Below, in pieces: positions 1 through 8,959 of a stretch of DNA of 17,338 nucleotides. Position numbers and translations under genes: made by a program. How positions within the stretch are numbered: position 1 is the stretch's first letter; the number at the start of each line of letters is the position of its first letter. Location: positions 1 through 17,338 of the forward strand of contig JAHBMJ010002628.1 of NCBI GenBank assembly GCA_018398765.1, in the 5' to 3' direction. This DNA comes from Chromera velia (lineage: Eukaryota; Sar; Chromeraceae). Below the pieces are notes generated by a model. The model did no database searches, had not been told where the DNA came from, and saw nothing but the letters and a program-made list of their open reading frames with translations.

Positions 1-74
1 ATTCGCTCGACGGCGCTCGATGGCATGCGCGGATCGATTTAGACTGGTATGATGCTGCGCGCGCCGCGCCTCTT

Positions 75-116
75 CTCTCTGACCCTTAATACCTCCTCTC
101 TGACCCTTAATACCTC
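75..116. repeat. Two-copy 21-bp tandem duplication
   Basis: The unit beginning CTCTCTGACCC and ending ATACCTC occurs twice without a spacer, at 75-95 and 96-116, with identical sequence. No function is evident. Confidence 0.8.
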
Positions 117-1176
117 ATCATAGGTTAATGTTTCTATTTACACCGTGACTTAATTATAAACTAGATTCAACTGAGTTATATGAATTTGCAGCAATGATTT
201 AATAATGGTTGAATCTGTTATCATTAAATCGTGGCAACCTAGGTGGTAACCTTACAAAAGTTAGTTAGTAAAATTTATCAAAAACTGTGTCAAAATTTTT
301 GTAAATTCATATAATTTTTTTTAATTATTTAAAAAAAAATCTGACTCCAAATTTTAAGATTTTTTTTTCTGTATGCATGCATGAATGAACTTCTAGGTGA
401 ACTGCCATAGATAAACTTTTTGTTTAAAAAATGTCAGCCAGTGTCTTAAAGGGTAAATGTCAGACAGAACTTTTTCAAAGTCTTTTTGTTTAAGGGGTAC
501 ATTCAGTCAGACAGTATACTCAATGGTAGAAAGCTTGTGGTAGAAGAGCAAAAGAGAGAAAGAAGGGAAGAAGGCAGGCAGGAAGAGAATATAAGTGGGT
601 CGGTTACTTAGTAAGTTAGAAAATGATGAATGTAGCTTTTACAATCGGTATGCATGGAGTAATCATAAAGAGAAGGGGAGGAAATGAAAGAAAAAAGAAT
701 AATACAAGAGGATTCTGGAAATAATGGAAAAAAGAAGGGAGATAAGAGCGGGAGGAGAGAGCAAAACAGAGAGACAGATGCAGGAAGCGCACATACAAAG
801 CCAAAATGCCCTATCGTCTAGTGTTATTGGTATTATATTTGGAATGGTTCCCTCTCAGTCAGTGGTGCAGAACATGCAAGGTTCAGAACAGTTGTTAGTC
901 GATCGTGGCCTAGGAAACCAGGCAGGCCACGGGGTGTGGTCTGAGCCTCAGGAATGAGGCATACACCCCTGCCGTTTGTAGGAACGACCTCTATAAGACA
1001 AAACAGCGATAGACTAAGCCGCAACAGTGCTCTAGGGCATCACTAAATCACTGATCACTTATCACAGTATAATGTACTTGATTATTTTATGTTATACCAG
1101 AAAGCTAACTAAAGAGCCATATTTTAAATAATAATGTTTACATTACCCTAAAAGACCTGGGAATTACTTCTTCTAT

Positions 1177-1184
1177 CCAGTGTC
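1177..1184. repeat. Left target-site duplication of outer hAT element
   Basis: CCAGTGTC lies immediately before the TAGG terminus and is repeated exactly at 3902-3909, immediately after the right terminus. Confidence 0.8.
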
Positions 1185-1192
1185 TAGGAATA

Positions 1193-1242
1193 GCTATCGT
1201 ATCGTATCGGTATCGAATCGGTATCATATCGGTATCGTATCG
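1193..1242. repeat. Subterminal TATCG/TATCGG array
   Basis: Repeated (G)TATCG and TATCGG units, several in direct order, lie just inside the left end of the outer hAT element. The same motif appears inverted near the right end around 3838-3895. Subterminal motif clusters of this kind are transposase-binding regions in characterised hAT elements; that role here is inferred. Confidence 0.7.
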
Positions 1243-1391
1243 GAATTTAACGTTCCAAAAAAAAGGGGTATTATCAATAATTTCAATACTAACATAAAAT
1301 TTTGAGTGTACAACACAGTACGAGCCTAAAACCTAGTGCAAACAGTATCATTCGTAAAACTAAAAACTTTTTGTAAAAATCTCATGTTTTT

Positions 1392-1501
1392 AAAGAGTCA
1401 ACTTTGCTTAGTAAAAAATGTTATTGGGCTCCGAAACGTTGAGAAAGCCAAACTATAAGGGGGGCTTCGCCCCCCTAACCCCCTCTTTACAAAGAGTCAA
1501 C
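1392..1501. repeat. G6C-TTC-GC6 hairpin with flanking AAAGAGTCAAC repeats
   Basis: Positions 1458-1476 form a near-perfect palindrome: AGGGGGGC, a TTC loop, then GCCCCCCT. Two direct copies of AAAGAGTCAAC occur at 1392-1402 and 1491-1501, on either side. The hairpin lies inside the outer hAT element. Its role is unknown; it could be a hairpin of a smaller insertion or a transcription-related structure. Confidence 0.55.
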
Positions 1502-2114
1502 ACATCATAAGATTGACAATGACTTCATCAACACATCGTTCCTGGAAATCTCATGCCAGACCCAAACTGTTAGACTCATTTTTATTCCGATTTGTATGCT
1601 AAAATCACCCAAATGTAAGTGAATGTATACAACATTTACAGTAAAACGCAGACATCGACATGCTATTCTGCACTCACGAAGGAACTATGTAGATTTGCAG
1701 TACAAATAAGAAAAAAAAAATAAGCTACGCAACAAGCAGCTTAGGTTGGACTCTCTTGATCGACGTCGTAGTTGATACTTAGCGAGCGGAGTGAAGAGAA
1801 AATTAAGGTTAAAGGTCTGATAGTGTGCAGCAGTCTATATGCTTATCTGTATATGTGTACATCTCCATGAAAATCAACCAATACGCAAAACGGCAAACTA
1901 AGATTTTAAAGCTGCAATAAATTGGTGGAACATATCTATAGTAAGACAATCTTCAGCTTTTTAGACTTTGGGGAAGCCTTCTCCTTCCTTTGCGGAGCGG
2001 GCACAAATGACAAACTTACCAGTCATTCCAGGGAGGGCAAAATTTAATCCAGTTCTGGAAAAACGAAAACAACACTGCTTATGGTATTAGGAGTTGCTTT
2101 TGCACAAATGACAG

Positions 2115-2122
2115 CATGAAAG
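2115..2122. repeat. Left target-site duplication of nested hAT MITE
   Basis: CATGAAAG immediately precedes the TAGGGCTGGG terminus and is identical to 2977-2984. Confidence 0.88.
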
Positions 2123-2976
2123 TAGGGCTGGGAAAAGGTTCATTGAGAAAAGGTTCAAATCTGAAAAAGTGAACCTGTTAAACCTGTTTTGAACCTGTTG
2201 AACCTGTTGAACCTGTTTTGAACCTGTTTTGGAGGCCAGACGCGCGGCCACTGGTACAAAGCCGGCCAGGCCCGCGCCGCCCGCGGCCTATACAGGTGAA
2301 ATAAGGAGCCGGAACTGCATGCACAGCAATTGTTCCCAGCAAGTTCAATCTATTATGTCAGACAGACGCATGTCAGCATATGTCAGCATCATATGTCAGC
2401 ATGAAAACTCATGCTGACGGTTGCAGAAGTGAAGAAGTACACGTGACTTGGGGGCCATGGGGCCATTAGGGGGAGCAGGGGGGGGGGTAACAGGCCGGGC
2501 CGGGAGCAGCAAGTCAAAGAGGTGGCGGTGCACAGAGAGGGAGGGGGGGAGCAGGGGCCGCGGGGCAACCAGTAAGCAGATGAAAGAAAGAAAGAAACGC
2601 TGTGACGGTCTTATGTTGACTAAATTATTATGATTGATACGATCATATAAATTTAATTGTAGTATTTTCCATTTTTTTTAGGCTTTTTTGATTACTAATT
2701 TTCGACTATAAACAGTGAATAACTTGAGACTAGCACCTAATATGAGCACAAATATTGATTTAAACTATTTAAAAACACTACTAAGGCATAGATTCTATAA
2801 TAAAACGTTCTAAAAATGCATTAAAACCTAATTTAAAGGCATAAAATAACACGAAAAAATAAGGTTTCTATTAATTAAAACTTAAAAGTGAACCTGTTTT
2901 TGAACCTGTTTTTGAACCTGATTCAGGTTCATTACTTCGAAGTGAACCTTGAACCTTGAACCTTTTCCTAGCACTA
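2123..2976. mobile_element. Nested hAT-type MITE (854 bp)
   Basis: The ends are inverted repeats: the left reads TAGGGCTGGGAAAAGGTTCA and the right, on the minus strand, reads TAGTGCTAGGAAAAGGTTCA, an 18/20 match. The TAGNGCTNGG form is typical of hAT termini. An exact 8-bp target duplication CATGAAAG lies outside each end (2115-2122 and 2977-2984). Subterminal GAACCTG(TTTT) units repeat at about 2174-2230 and 2888-2955. The centre has a GC-rich block (about 2230-2290 and 2450-2575), short CATATGTCAGCAT repeats (about 2365-2415) and an AT-rich block (2620-2880). No credible transposase is encoded, so it must have been moved in trans. It sits wholly inside the older hAT element at 1185-3901. 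Confidence 0.88.
2174..2230 (+). repeat. Subterminal GAACCTGTT repeats, left end
   Basis: At least five tandem AACCTGTT(TTG) units of about 9-12 bp lie just inside the left inverted repeat. Related GAACCTG units and GAACCTT units lie inside the right end (2888-2965). They are probably transposase-binding or subterminal repeats, by analogy with hAT elements. Confidence 0.75.
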
Positions 2977-2984
2977 CATGAAAG
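2977..2984. repeat. Right target-site duplication of nested hAT MITE
   Basis: CATGAAAG immediately follows the right terminus ...CCTAGCACTA and is identical to 2115-2122. Confidence 0.88.
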
Positions 2985-3409
2985 AGACCAAGACAAACAC
3001 ATTAGACTATAAAAGTTCCCACAAGGAAATAGATAGACGGTCTTGGAGTGTGTTTTGTGATTCAGAGGGTATGAAGACCGAACCGTTGCTGGAAGCTAGG
3101 TCAACATCAAAAAACGAACAACGAGTCGCCAAGTGGCAAACTTTTGTAAAAGATGAGGTCATCAGAAGTATGTTCAGTGGTTGAACATCAATGGTAAAGT
3201 GGCAAGCTTCAATGGCAGAGTATAGATGTTATCAAATGATATTGACCTCACTCATAACTGACCTTTCCGAATCTCATTTCGCCCATGTTGACATCTTGGT
3301 CTATCTGGTCACTCCTGAAGCTCCAAGACGGCACAAAAAGAAGAGACAATACTGTAGAAAGACGATTCTTAGACTACTATCCTTGAGCTGTTTGGATGTT
3401 GGCCAGTGA
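2978..3409 (+). pseudogene. Unrecognised open frame inside outer hAT element, one stop
   Basis: A plus-strand frame beginning ATG at 2978 (within the MITE target duplication) runs 68 codons to a TGA at 3182-3184. The same frame then continues open for 74 more codons to 3409. No motif is recognised and the composition is unremarkable. It may be a remnant of an internal gene of the outer hAT element interrupted by the MITE, or chance. I see no zinc finger, RNase-H-like catalytic core or dimerisation motif. Confidence 0.2.
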
Positions 3410-3686
3410 ACCAACTCCGACAGGTCAATAACGGGTCAAGCAACTCTGCATGCTGAGGAGATAAAATTTTCTATCCGCTTGACATTTATAATATGCCCAC
3501 ACCTTAGCTTCTTTTTTCCCCTTCTGGCTGTTATGATGCTTTGATTGTCCAGAAGTGGTTTTGTTCAGAAAATGGAAATGATAAAGCTCTGTTAGATCGG
3601 ATACAGTGTACATGCAGTCTTGTCTTGAAGGCAAGTCGGGCTGTTCCGGCCGCTGGCTGCATGAGTTCAGCTAGTGCACGCTGAAG

Positions 3687-3714
3687 CCGGTTCCACATAT
3701 ATGCATAGAACCGG
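3687..3714. repeat. CCGGTTC / GAACCGG inverted repeat
   Basis: CCGGTTC at 3687-3693 and GAACCGG at 3708-3714 form a 7-bp stem with a 14-base loop, inside the right half of the outer hAT element. A GC-rich block follows (about 3738-3790). Function unknown. Confidence 0.4.
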
Positions 3715-3901
3715 TTGGGGACGGTACACGTGTTACTAGGCCCGGCCGCGCCCGGTTTTCGAGCACCGAGGCCCGGCCCGGCGCGAGCCTTACCACATCT
3801 ATACCTTCACAAGCTCTATAAGCAGGCCGATACTAACCGATACTTGGCCGCTCGAGAAAGAACCGATAGTCGATACTTCGATACCGATACGATAATCCCT
3901 A

Positions 3902-3909
3902 CCAGTGTC
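3902..3909. repeat. Right target-site duplication of outer hAT element
   Basis: CCAGTGTC follows the last base of the right terminus (...ATAATCCCTA) and matches 1177-1184 without mismatch. Confidence 0.8.
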
Positions 3910-4065
3910 CTATGTTGTTTTCTAGAGTCACTTGCGCAAGTTTCCATCAAAATCTAGATCAAAATTCAAAAAGTGATCGATTAGTAGACTCGCTCTTAGG
4001 TTCGAGGATGGAAGTAGCTGGAAGAAACGTACCTCAGTACGGTACCTGCGCCTAGGCCTGCGCGT

Positions 4066-4311
4066 TTGACATTTCATTATGGATTCACTCGTCTACTGTC
4101 CAAGAGTGAAGGTTGCGGACTGCGGCAAGTGATCAGAAGGTTGCGTCTCGTTTGGGAGCGTGGCGAGGCCACAAAGCGCTGCAACCCACTCATCTTCTTC
4201 CAGTGGATCTCGCACTGCCTCCAGGGAGAGAGGGCCTTCAGTGTAGAAAATGAAGTCAAACGTCTGCGTTCACCCATGCAGCCAACAGTAATGCACGCAT
4301 TCATTGCATAG
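4066..4311 (+). pseudogene. Possible hAT transposase C-terminal fragment
   Basis: An open frame of about 81 codons ends at 4311. Its last third carries an ER-A-FS motif followed by a basic stretch and a P-x-x-V-x-x-x-I tail. This resembles the hAT C-terminal dimerisation segment, where a S-x-x-x-ER-x-FS core is followed by R and L-x-P. A N-P-L-I-F-F stretch precedes it where the family has a D-P-L-x-W-W type motif. There is no ATG at the frame start (it opens at TTG) and no catalytic region upstream, so this would be a 5'-truncated relic. It lies 157 bp beyond the outer hAT element but outside its target duplication, so it is not part of that copy. The match is short and could be chance. Confidence 0.25.
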
Positions 4312-4611
4312 AAGAGTGAGCAGCAAAATTCATCTGGTTGAGAAAGAGATGAAAAGCTCAAATTGGTGTCTACATGTAGTACCCCAAAATGACTCTTAGT
4401 ACAGTGCTTTTCCCGCCACTACCTGTGAGACTGTGTGTCTTTCAATCTATCTGTCTGTTGTTCTGTCTGTCTGTCTGTCAATCCGTTCAACTGTCTGGCT
4501 AACTGCTTGCCTCCCTGCCCCTCTGCCCTTCTGCTCTCTGTCTGCCTGTGTGCCTGCCTGCCTGCCTACTTGCCTCTCTCCTTAGTTCGCTTCTACCTGC
4601 TCACAAGATAT
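4312..4611. other. Non-coding stretch with CTGT/CTGC microsatellite
   Basis: No gene is seen. Positions 4448-4480 and 4530-4570 are runs of CTGT and CTGC units. The segment is downstream of the EEP gene, so it probably holds that gene's 3' untranslated region or a last intron. Confidence 0.5.
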
Positions 4612-7600
4612 CTAACTCACCGTGCGAAATGCGCGACACCTGAGTCTTCCGTTCAAGCTCTCGATTGTCGGATCGTCCGCAGGTCCCTCTCCGGGGGTTT
4701 CTAACGCCTGTCCGTCTTCATTTGTCTCAGCTCTTTCAGAAAGAGACACAGCCCGCACTGCTTTTCCTGCGGCCCCGATCAATGCCTCCCAGACCTCTGA
4801 GCTGAAGAGGTCGGAATCAATCCGAGCCTCTGCCCCCGATACGTCGATCTGGCACGCGAGAAGGTCGTGCTGAATTCCCCACAACTTCCCTTCCTCAAGC
4901 TCCTGCAGGGTAGGGTAGGGGAAGAAAATTTAAAACGAAATCAAGAAGCAAAAGAGAAAAAAACATGTGTGCTTCTGACTCTTCAGACGCCCCTCCCAGA
5001 TTCTGAGAAAGAAGCGAGAGCAGTCTGTATGTTTATCTGTGCGTTCCGGGTGTCATTCTCTTTGCCGTCCTCTACTTGAGAGTTTGTGTTGTAAATTTGG
5101 AACTAGGTGGCATAACAAAGACGACAAACCACGGCTTCGCTTTCACACCTGTGCGTAAATGGTTATGAAATCCTCTTCGACCAAAAGTTCCCTCTCATAT
5201 TCTTCCGGAGATATCTCCTCAGCCTCTCCCCCCTCGTCTCCCTCTCCTCCCGTGTTCTCCGCCCCTTCTGCGGTTGTCCCCCCACCAGTGGCCGAGACAG
5301 CAGTCTCCTCGCCCCCCCCTTCCTCGACACTCTTCCCAATACCTTTCCGCTCTGCAGCTTTGCGCTTGAGAATTGCTATAGCACTTCTGTATTCACTCCC
5401 CCTCCCCACCTGCACACAGCAGACAGACATACGAATTCGAATAGGTACACAAACACCAGGAAGGACTGGGCTGCCTGATGCAGGAGGACTAGCTGTTTGT
5501 TTCTTCCAATCAAGCGTGATCTTGACGCATCGATTCCATCACAGTTTGCTCCTGTAAGTACATGTGTGAATGGTATGTGAGATCACAAACACGAACACGA
5601 GATCGTATATCTACACACAGAACGGATCATTACAAGAATCCAAAAGAGATGAAAGGCCAAGACAGAAAATAAACTTCGGAGGGTCAACCTTCTGAAAGAA
5701 CCCCAGGCCTCTCACACATTCATCCTGAAGACCCACCTGTTTATTGACCGTCTCCAACCACTGGCAGACTGCTCCCCAGTCCATTGCACTTTGCCCGTCT
5801 TCCGTTCTTCCACATCCCCCAAAGGTTTCAAACAACCGCCCGATTGCCTTCCTGAACAGAGCACTAGGTTTCCCCCCCTCTTGGAATTTGGTGTCTAAAA
5901 GAGGAACTATCAGAGTCGGTATTCGCGAAGGCACAGGCAGAATGGAGGGCAGGTGCTTTATCCAAGGCAGTGAAGAGACGCCCTCATACGCATCAGCAAA
6001 TTTGGAGAACGGGTGTGTTTTGGGTTTGGAAACAACTTCGATCGACGGTGCCTCGGGTTCTCTGTATTCTGGCCCTACCCTGCCTTTTACTAGCAGTTCT
6101 CTCACTGCTGTCTGCCCGTCACTGTTGAAATCCCCACACACAATTACGGGGGTCTTTTCGACGGGTGGCGCTTTTTGACCCCCTCCTCCTTTCCCCCCTC
6201 CCTTTTTCCCACTAGACTGCGGCCCAGGGGCAGAGGATTTTTGCGCCTGTTTGCGAATGAACTCAAGTGCTTGGTGGACCTGCACTCACCCAGTAGGAAG
6301 GCGGCGGACGGAAAGGAACTTTCAAAGATACAAACAAACATGCAAGAACACATGCACGAAAAGAACCAAGAAAGCTGAAAAGAAGGATCCTCAGACAAGT
6401 ACAAGGATTCTGCTTCGGACAATCAGAGGGGAGGAGAAGAAGAGATGAGGTAAAAGAAATCATCAAGCAGAGCCGCCAGACCTGCAGTGAAACCAGGCAG
6501 GCAAATATCACGACCGATTACGAACACTGAAACCACGTTTTCAAACCCAGAAAGACACAACTGCTTCCCTCTCCTTCCCGCACCGACCTGACGCAACTGC
6601 TTCCCGCACCGACCTGACGCAGACGCCGATCAGGCGACCCGTAAGACACTAGATGGCAGTTCACCACGAAGACCACAGGCAAGCTTGGGTCCTTTTCAAC
6701 CGGGGACGGGGAGACAGTATCGGAAGCGGAGGAAGAGGAAAAATTGGGAGCCTCGCTTTTTTCTCCCCCCTCTCCTTCTGCCCCTGTCGGCAGACATTTG
6801 AACTGAAATCCGGTAACTAAAGCACGGTCGCCATGACACACTTCCACAAGGGAGACGGCGTTGTTCTTTGTATCGGACTTGGAGCTAGTCTTCCAAAAGG
6901 TCGCGTTTCTGAACCTTCCCTTATTGGCCAGTAAGCCAACATATCCGTTCGCTTCCATGAAAGCGAAATCTTGGGTAAAGCTGTCAGGGGCGCACTCCTG
7001 CAGGCATACGATGTCAGGGGCTTCTCGGAGGATGCGTTCTTTGATCAGCCGCTGGCGATGCGTCCATTGTCTGCAAATTGGGGGCACGTGGGGCTCATAG
7101 TATTTGTAGATCCACCATCCTGCATTGAAGCAGGGGAGCGACAAAGGACACTGAGTCAAGTGGCAGACAGAAAGAGAAAAGGAACGGAACAGTTTCTGTC
7201 TCCTTCCATGAAAGCTAGGAAGGAACAAAAACTGGACACAGAATTCAATTTACCAAAGCGTCGGTGATGGACTATGTGAGTCATGAAGAGACTCCTGCGA
7301 AAAAGACAAGACGAGATACTGTACTTTCGCCTAACTGTCTTACATTCTGGAGAGGGAGGGGACCAGGGAGGGGAAGGCAATCACGAGAGAGAATGGAAAG
7401 TTATTTGCATACGATAGGCGCACGGCCGTGAAGAGGATCTGGGGCATCTGGGAATGCACGCGCAGGCACGACTCTGCCCGAGACGGCAATAAATATCGGA
7501 CACGGCGAAGCAGAAGAAGAGAGACGGTGCATCAAGATACACCAGAAGTTGAGGGACAAGCAGCAACAAAATGTGTTCTTGTGCTTCCTGATCCTAGGAG

Positions 7601-7795
7601 CCTTGGGAGGGTCAGAAGAGCAAAGGTGGGCAGACGCATGCTCAAGACTGCAAACTGACCATCACTACTGTTCGGAAGAAGAACGTTCCAAGTCATCAGA
7701 GAAAAGATCGAAGAAGGAGCGCATATTTCCCCAGTGTCCTCTGAGGGTCGGAGCAATCGTACTCCACGCCCCTGTCCTTCCGCTTCACCGTCCAT
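4612..7795 (-). CDS. EEP-superfamily phosphodiesterase with EF-hand-like region, 5 exons
   Basis: Endonuclease/exonuclease/phosphatase (EEP) fold protein, likely a Mg2+-dependent phosphodiesterase of the calcium-binding EEP type; the substrate cannot be told. Exons (minus strand): 7795-7660, 7119-6614, 6279-5737, 5409-5149, 4902-4612, with GT-AG introns in phase 1, 0, 0 and 0, giving about 578 residues. The ATG at 7795 is the first after an in-frame TAG (7829-7831). Motifs in order: MTWN (N37), CLQE (E87), NCHL (N199, H201), CGDFN (D264, N266), FADAY (about 308-312). A Gly/Lys-rich insert occupies about 231-249. Residues 352-405 (LFETFGG, MDWGAVCQWL, RGSEYR) look like the EF-hand region of this family. 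An acidic Gly/Glu linker spans 425-475, then DFITIY (475-480) and GKLWGIQHDL. The final catalytic D-H motif was not found. The last exon either ends at TAG 4612 or is spliced at the GTGAGT just before it (4615-4620), so the C-terminus is uncertain. Confidence 0.82.
6280..6613 (-). other. Intron 2 of EEP gene
   Basis: The donor CAG|GTCGGT and acceptor GAGTGCAG|GTCCACC remove 334 bp. The joined codons read RLRQ-VHQALEFI, matching the R-x-x-Q-V-x-x-A-L-x-x-I helix that follows the N-x-H-L motif in EEP proteins. Confidence 0.78.
6575..6621 (-). repeat. Tandem 26-bp duplication covering the exon 2 donor site
   Basis: A 21-base segment beginning TTCCCGCACC on the plus strand occurs at 6575-6595 and 6601-6621 with a 26-base period. 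Each copy contains CAG|GTCGGT on the gene strand. The exon-proximal donor (exon end 6614) keeps frame with exon 3. The distal one (exon end 6588) would add 26 bases and shift the frame. Confidence 0.75.
7120..7659 (-). other. Intron 1 of EEP gene
   Basis: The donor GTCAGT follows GATG (exon end 7660). The acceptor CAATGCAG ends at 7120. Removing these 540 bp joins MTWNVLLPNSSDG to WWIYKYYEPH in phase 1, which suits the start of an EEP domain. Confidence 0.75.
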
Positions 7796-8233
7796 TTGTT
7801 CGCTGATAGGTGCACTCAAAGCAGGAATCTACAGGTGCTCGTCTCCCACCTCGCTGTGTGTGCCTTCCCTGCTCTGCAAAGGACTGATGTCACACAATGG
7901 TGTCTTGATCACCTCAAATCGAACCTTTAGATGAATTTCGTATCGGATTGACCACCTCTGACAGAGAGGCATTAAAGAGCGGCAAAGAATGGCTATTACT
8001 ATTAATATGAGAAGAACGTCACACTGACATGCATGGGAGCCTGGACGAGCTATCATAACAAATAGTCATGCGCAGCTGCCCATGCATCTGTCGCGGCGCC
8101 GCCGCGGCGCAATTTGTCGCCAAAGAGTGCTCTCCGACTCCGCGAACAACAGACGCCAGGAGTCCGCAACAGCTTGTATATTCATACACGAGAGTGGGCG
8201 CGCGCTGCGCACCGACGTTGTTGTGGTGGGTAC
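7796..8233. other. Upstream region of EEP gene
   Basis: No gene is recognised between the EEP start and the left inverted repeat. The segment should hold the EEP promoter and 5' leader. A strongly palindromic GC block (CGCGGCGCCGCCGCGGCG) lies at about 8092-8109. Confidence 0.45.
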
Positions 8234-8276
8234 CGCGAGGCCATACCGAGAATGAACACTGACCCTATTTTTTGGG
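8234..8276 (+). repeat. Left terminal inverted repeat of split element
   Basis: The 27 bases 8234-8260 are the exact reverse complement of 17200-17226. The TATTTTTTGGG at 8266-8276 is the reverse complement of 17185-17195. Confidence 0.75.
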
Positions 8277-8411
8277 ATTTTATGGTCAAGCGCAAAAGGC
8301 TTCCTCCTAGTTTTCTGCCCAGGCGTATGGACCTCGCAGCCATGGTGCTTTTCACACAGCAAGGTAGTGAAGACTGGTGAGTTTACCCGTGCCTACTTCT
8401 TAACCCAGGCT

Positions 8412-8416
8412 GTCTA
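8412..8416. repeat. Target-site duplication of copia element, left
   Basis: GTCTA lies just outside the left LTR, against GTCTG just outside the right one (four of five identical). Collapsing the two restores a continuous reading frame across the insertion site, which supports the boundary. Confidence 0.7.
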
Positions 8417-8846
8417 ACTAAGAAGTCCTAGGGAAATCTGCCTACTTGAAGGATGGAAGGATGGATGGACATACAGACTTCTACTCAGCGATAGATCCAC
8501 CCTTGAACATGCCTAAGATCATTGGACACAAAACAGGACACCTACACTGTCCATGTAGTTCATTTGATCCATCAGGTTGACTCGGTACATCATACATGGA
8601 TGCATTATCACTCTAGGCAGTCTATCCTTCTCCTCTCTTCGGTGTTTGATCCGTTTGTCTGGAAAGCATGCAGTCCTTGTTTGTATTGCATTTTGCAGTC
8701 TCAATTGAATTTTTATTTTTTTTGTATGCATCAATAATTCCATGCGCATGCAATTTCCGATTCCAATGACGGCGCGACTGCACACGAGGACAAGGATGGA
8801 TCAGAAGCTCCGTAGCGACGCCAGGCGACGATGTTAACTTCATACA
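8417..8846 (-). repeat. 3' LTR of copia element
   Basis: Gap-free counterpart of the 5' LTR, carrying 21 substitutions relative to it, 18 of them transitions. The gene-strand start TGTATGAAG is directly preceded by a purine tract. Confidence 0.88.
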
Positions 8847-8862
8847 TACCCCCTCATCCTTG
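8847..8862 (-). promoter_or_regulatory. Polypurine tract beside 3' LTR
   Basis: On the gene strand the bases just before the 3' LTR read AAGGATGAGGGGGTA and then TGTATGAAG. A purine run ending next to the 3' LTR is the usual primer site for plus-strand DNA synthesis in LTR elements, so its position supports the LTR boundary and the minus-strand orientation. Confidence 0.65.
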
Positions 8863-8959
8863 GACTCGATAGTTTGTTTGTCTTATTCTTTCTGAGTCAA
8901 ATACCCACTTCGATAACTTTCTTCTTGGAGGTTCAGTCTGTCCCAGCATTGCGCACCGC

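Larger units (their letters stand above)
1..1184. other. Intergenic sequence with no recognised gene
   Basis: No open frame here resembles a known protein and the frames present are short. The stretch is AT-rich from about 120 to 480, and purine-rich on the plus strand from about 540 to 790 (GAAAG, GGCAGG and GGAAG runs). A 21-bp unit beginning CTCTCTGACCC is tandemly duplicated at 75-95 and 96-116. The right part ends at the target duplication of the hAT element (1177-1184). Confidence 0.6.
1185..3901. mobile_element. Non-autonomous hAT-type DNA transposon (outer element)
   Basis: The element is flanked by a perfect 8-bp direct repeat, CCAGTGTC, at 1177-1184 and 3902-3909. Eight-base target duplications are the hallmark of the hAT superfamily. 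The left end starts TAGGAATAGCTATCGTATCG. The right end, read on the minus strand, starts TAGGGATTATCGTATCGG. These are imperfect terminal inverted repeats followed by subterminal arrays of TATCG/TATCGG units (about 1193-1242 on the left, 3838-3895 on the right). No hAT transposase is recognisable inside, so it is called non-autonomous. The present 2,717 bp includes a second hAT element plus its duplication (862 bp), leaving about 1,855 bp for the original. The inverted-repeat match is gapped, so the call rests mainly on the duplication and end chemistry. Confidence 0.8.

Noticed and set aside
4411-4621. Sixth EEP exon joined through GTGAGT at 4615-4620 to a CACAG acceptor near 4423
   Set aside because: It would add only eight codons and the acceptor has no pyrimidine tract; kept as a possibility in the gene entry only.
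5159-5557. 132-codon plus-strand frame rich in serine and proline
   Set aside because: It is antisense to EEP exon 4, whose acidic Gly/Glu-rich coding explains it; splice sites and motifs support the minus strand.
5744-6178. 144-codon plus-strand frame
   Set aside because: Antisense to EEP exon 3, which carries CGDFN and continues in frame from exon 2.
8519-8785. Frame of 76-88 codons present in both LTR copies
   Set aside because: It lies wholly in the LTRs, has no recognised motif, and the differences between copies do not look constrained at the protein level.
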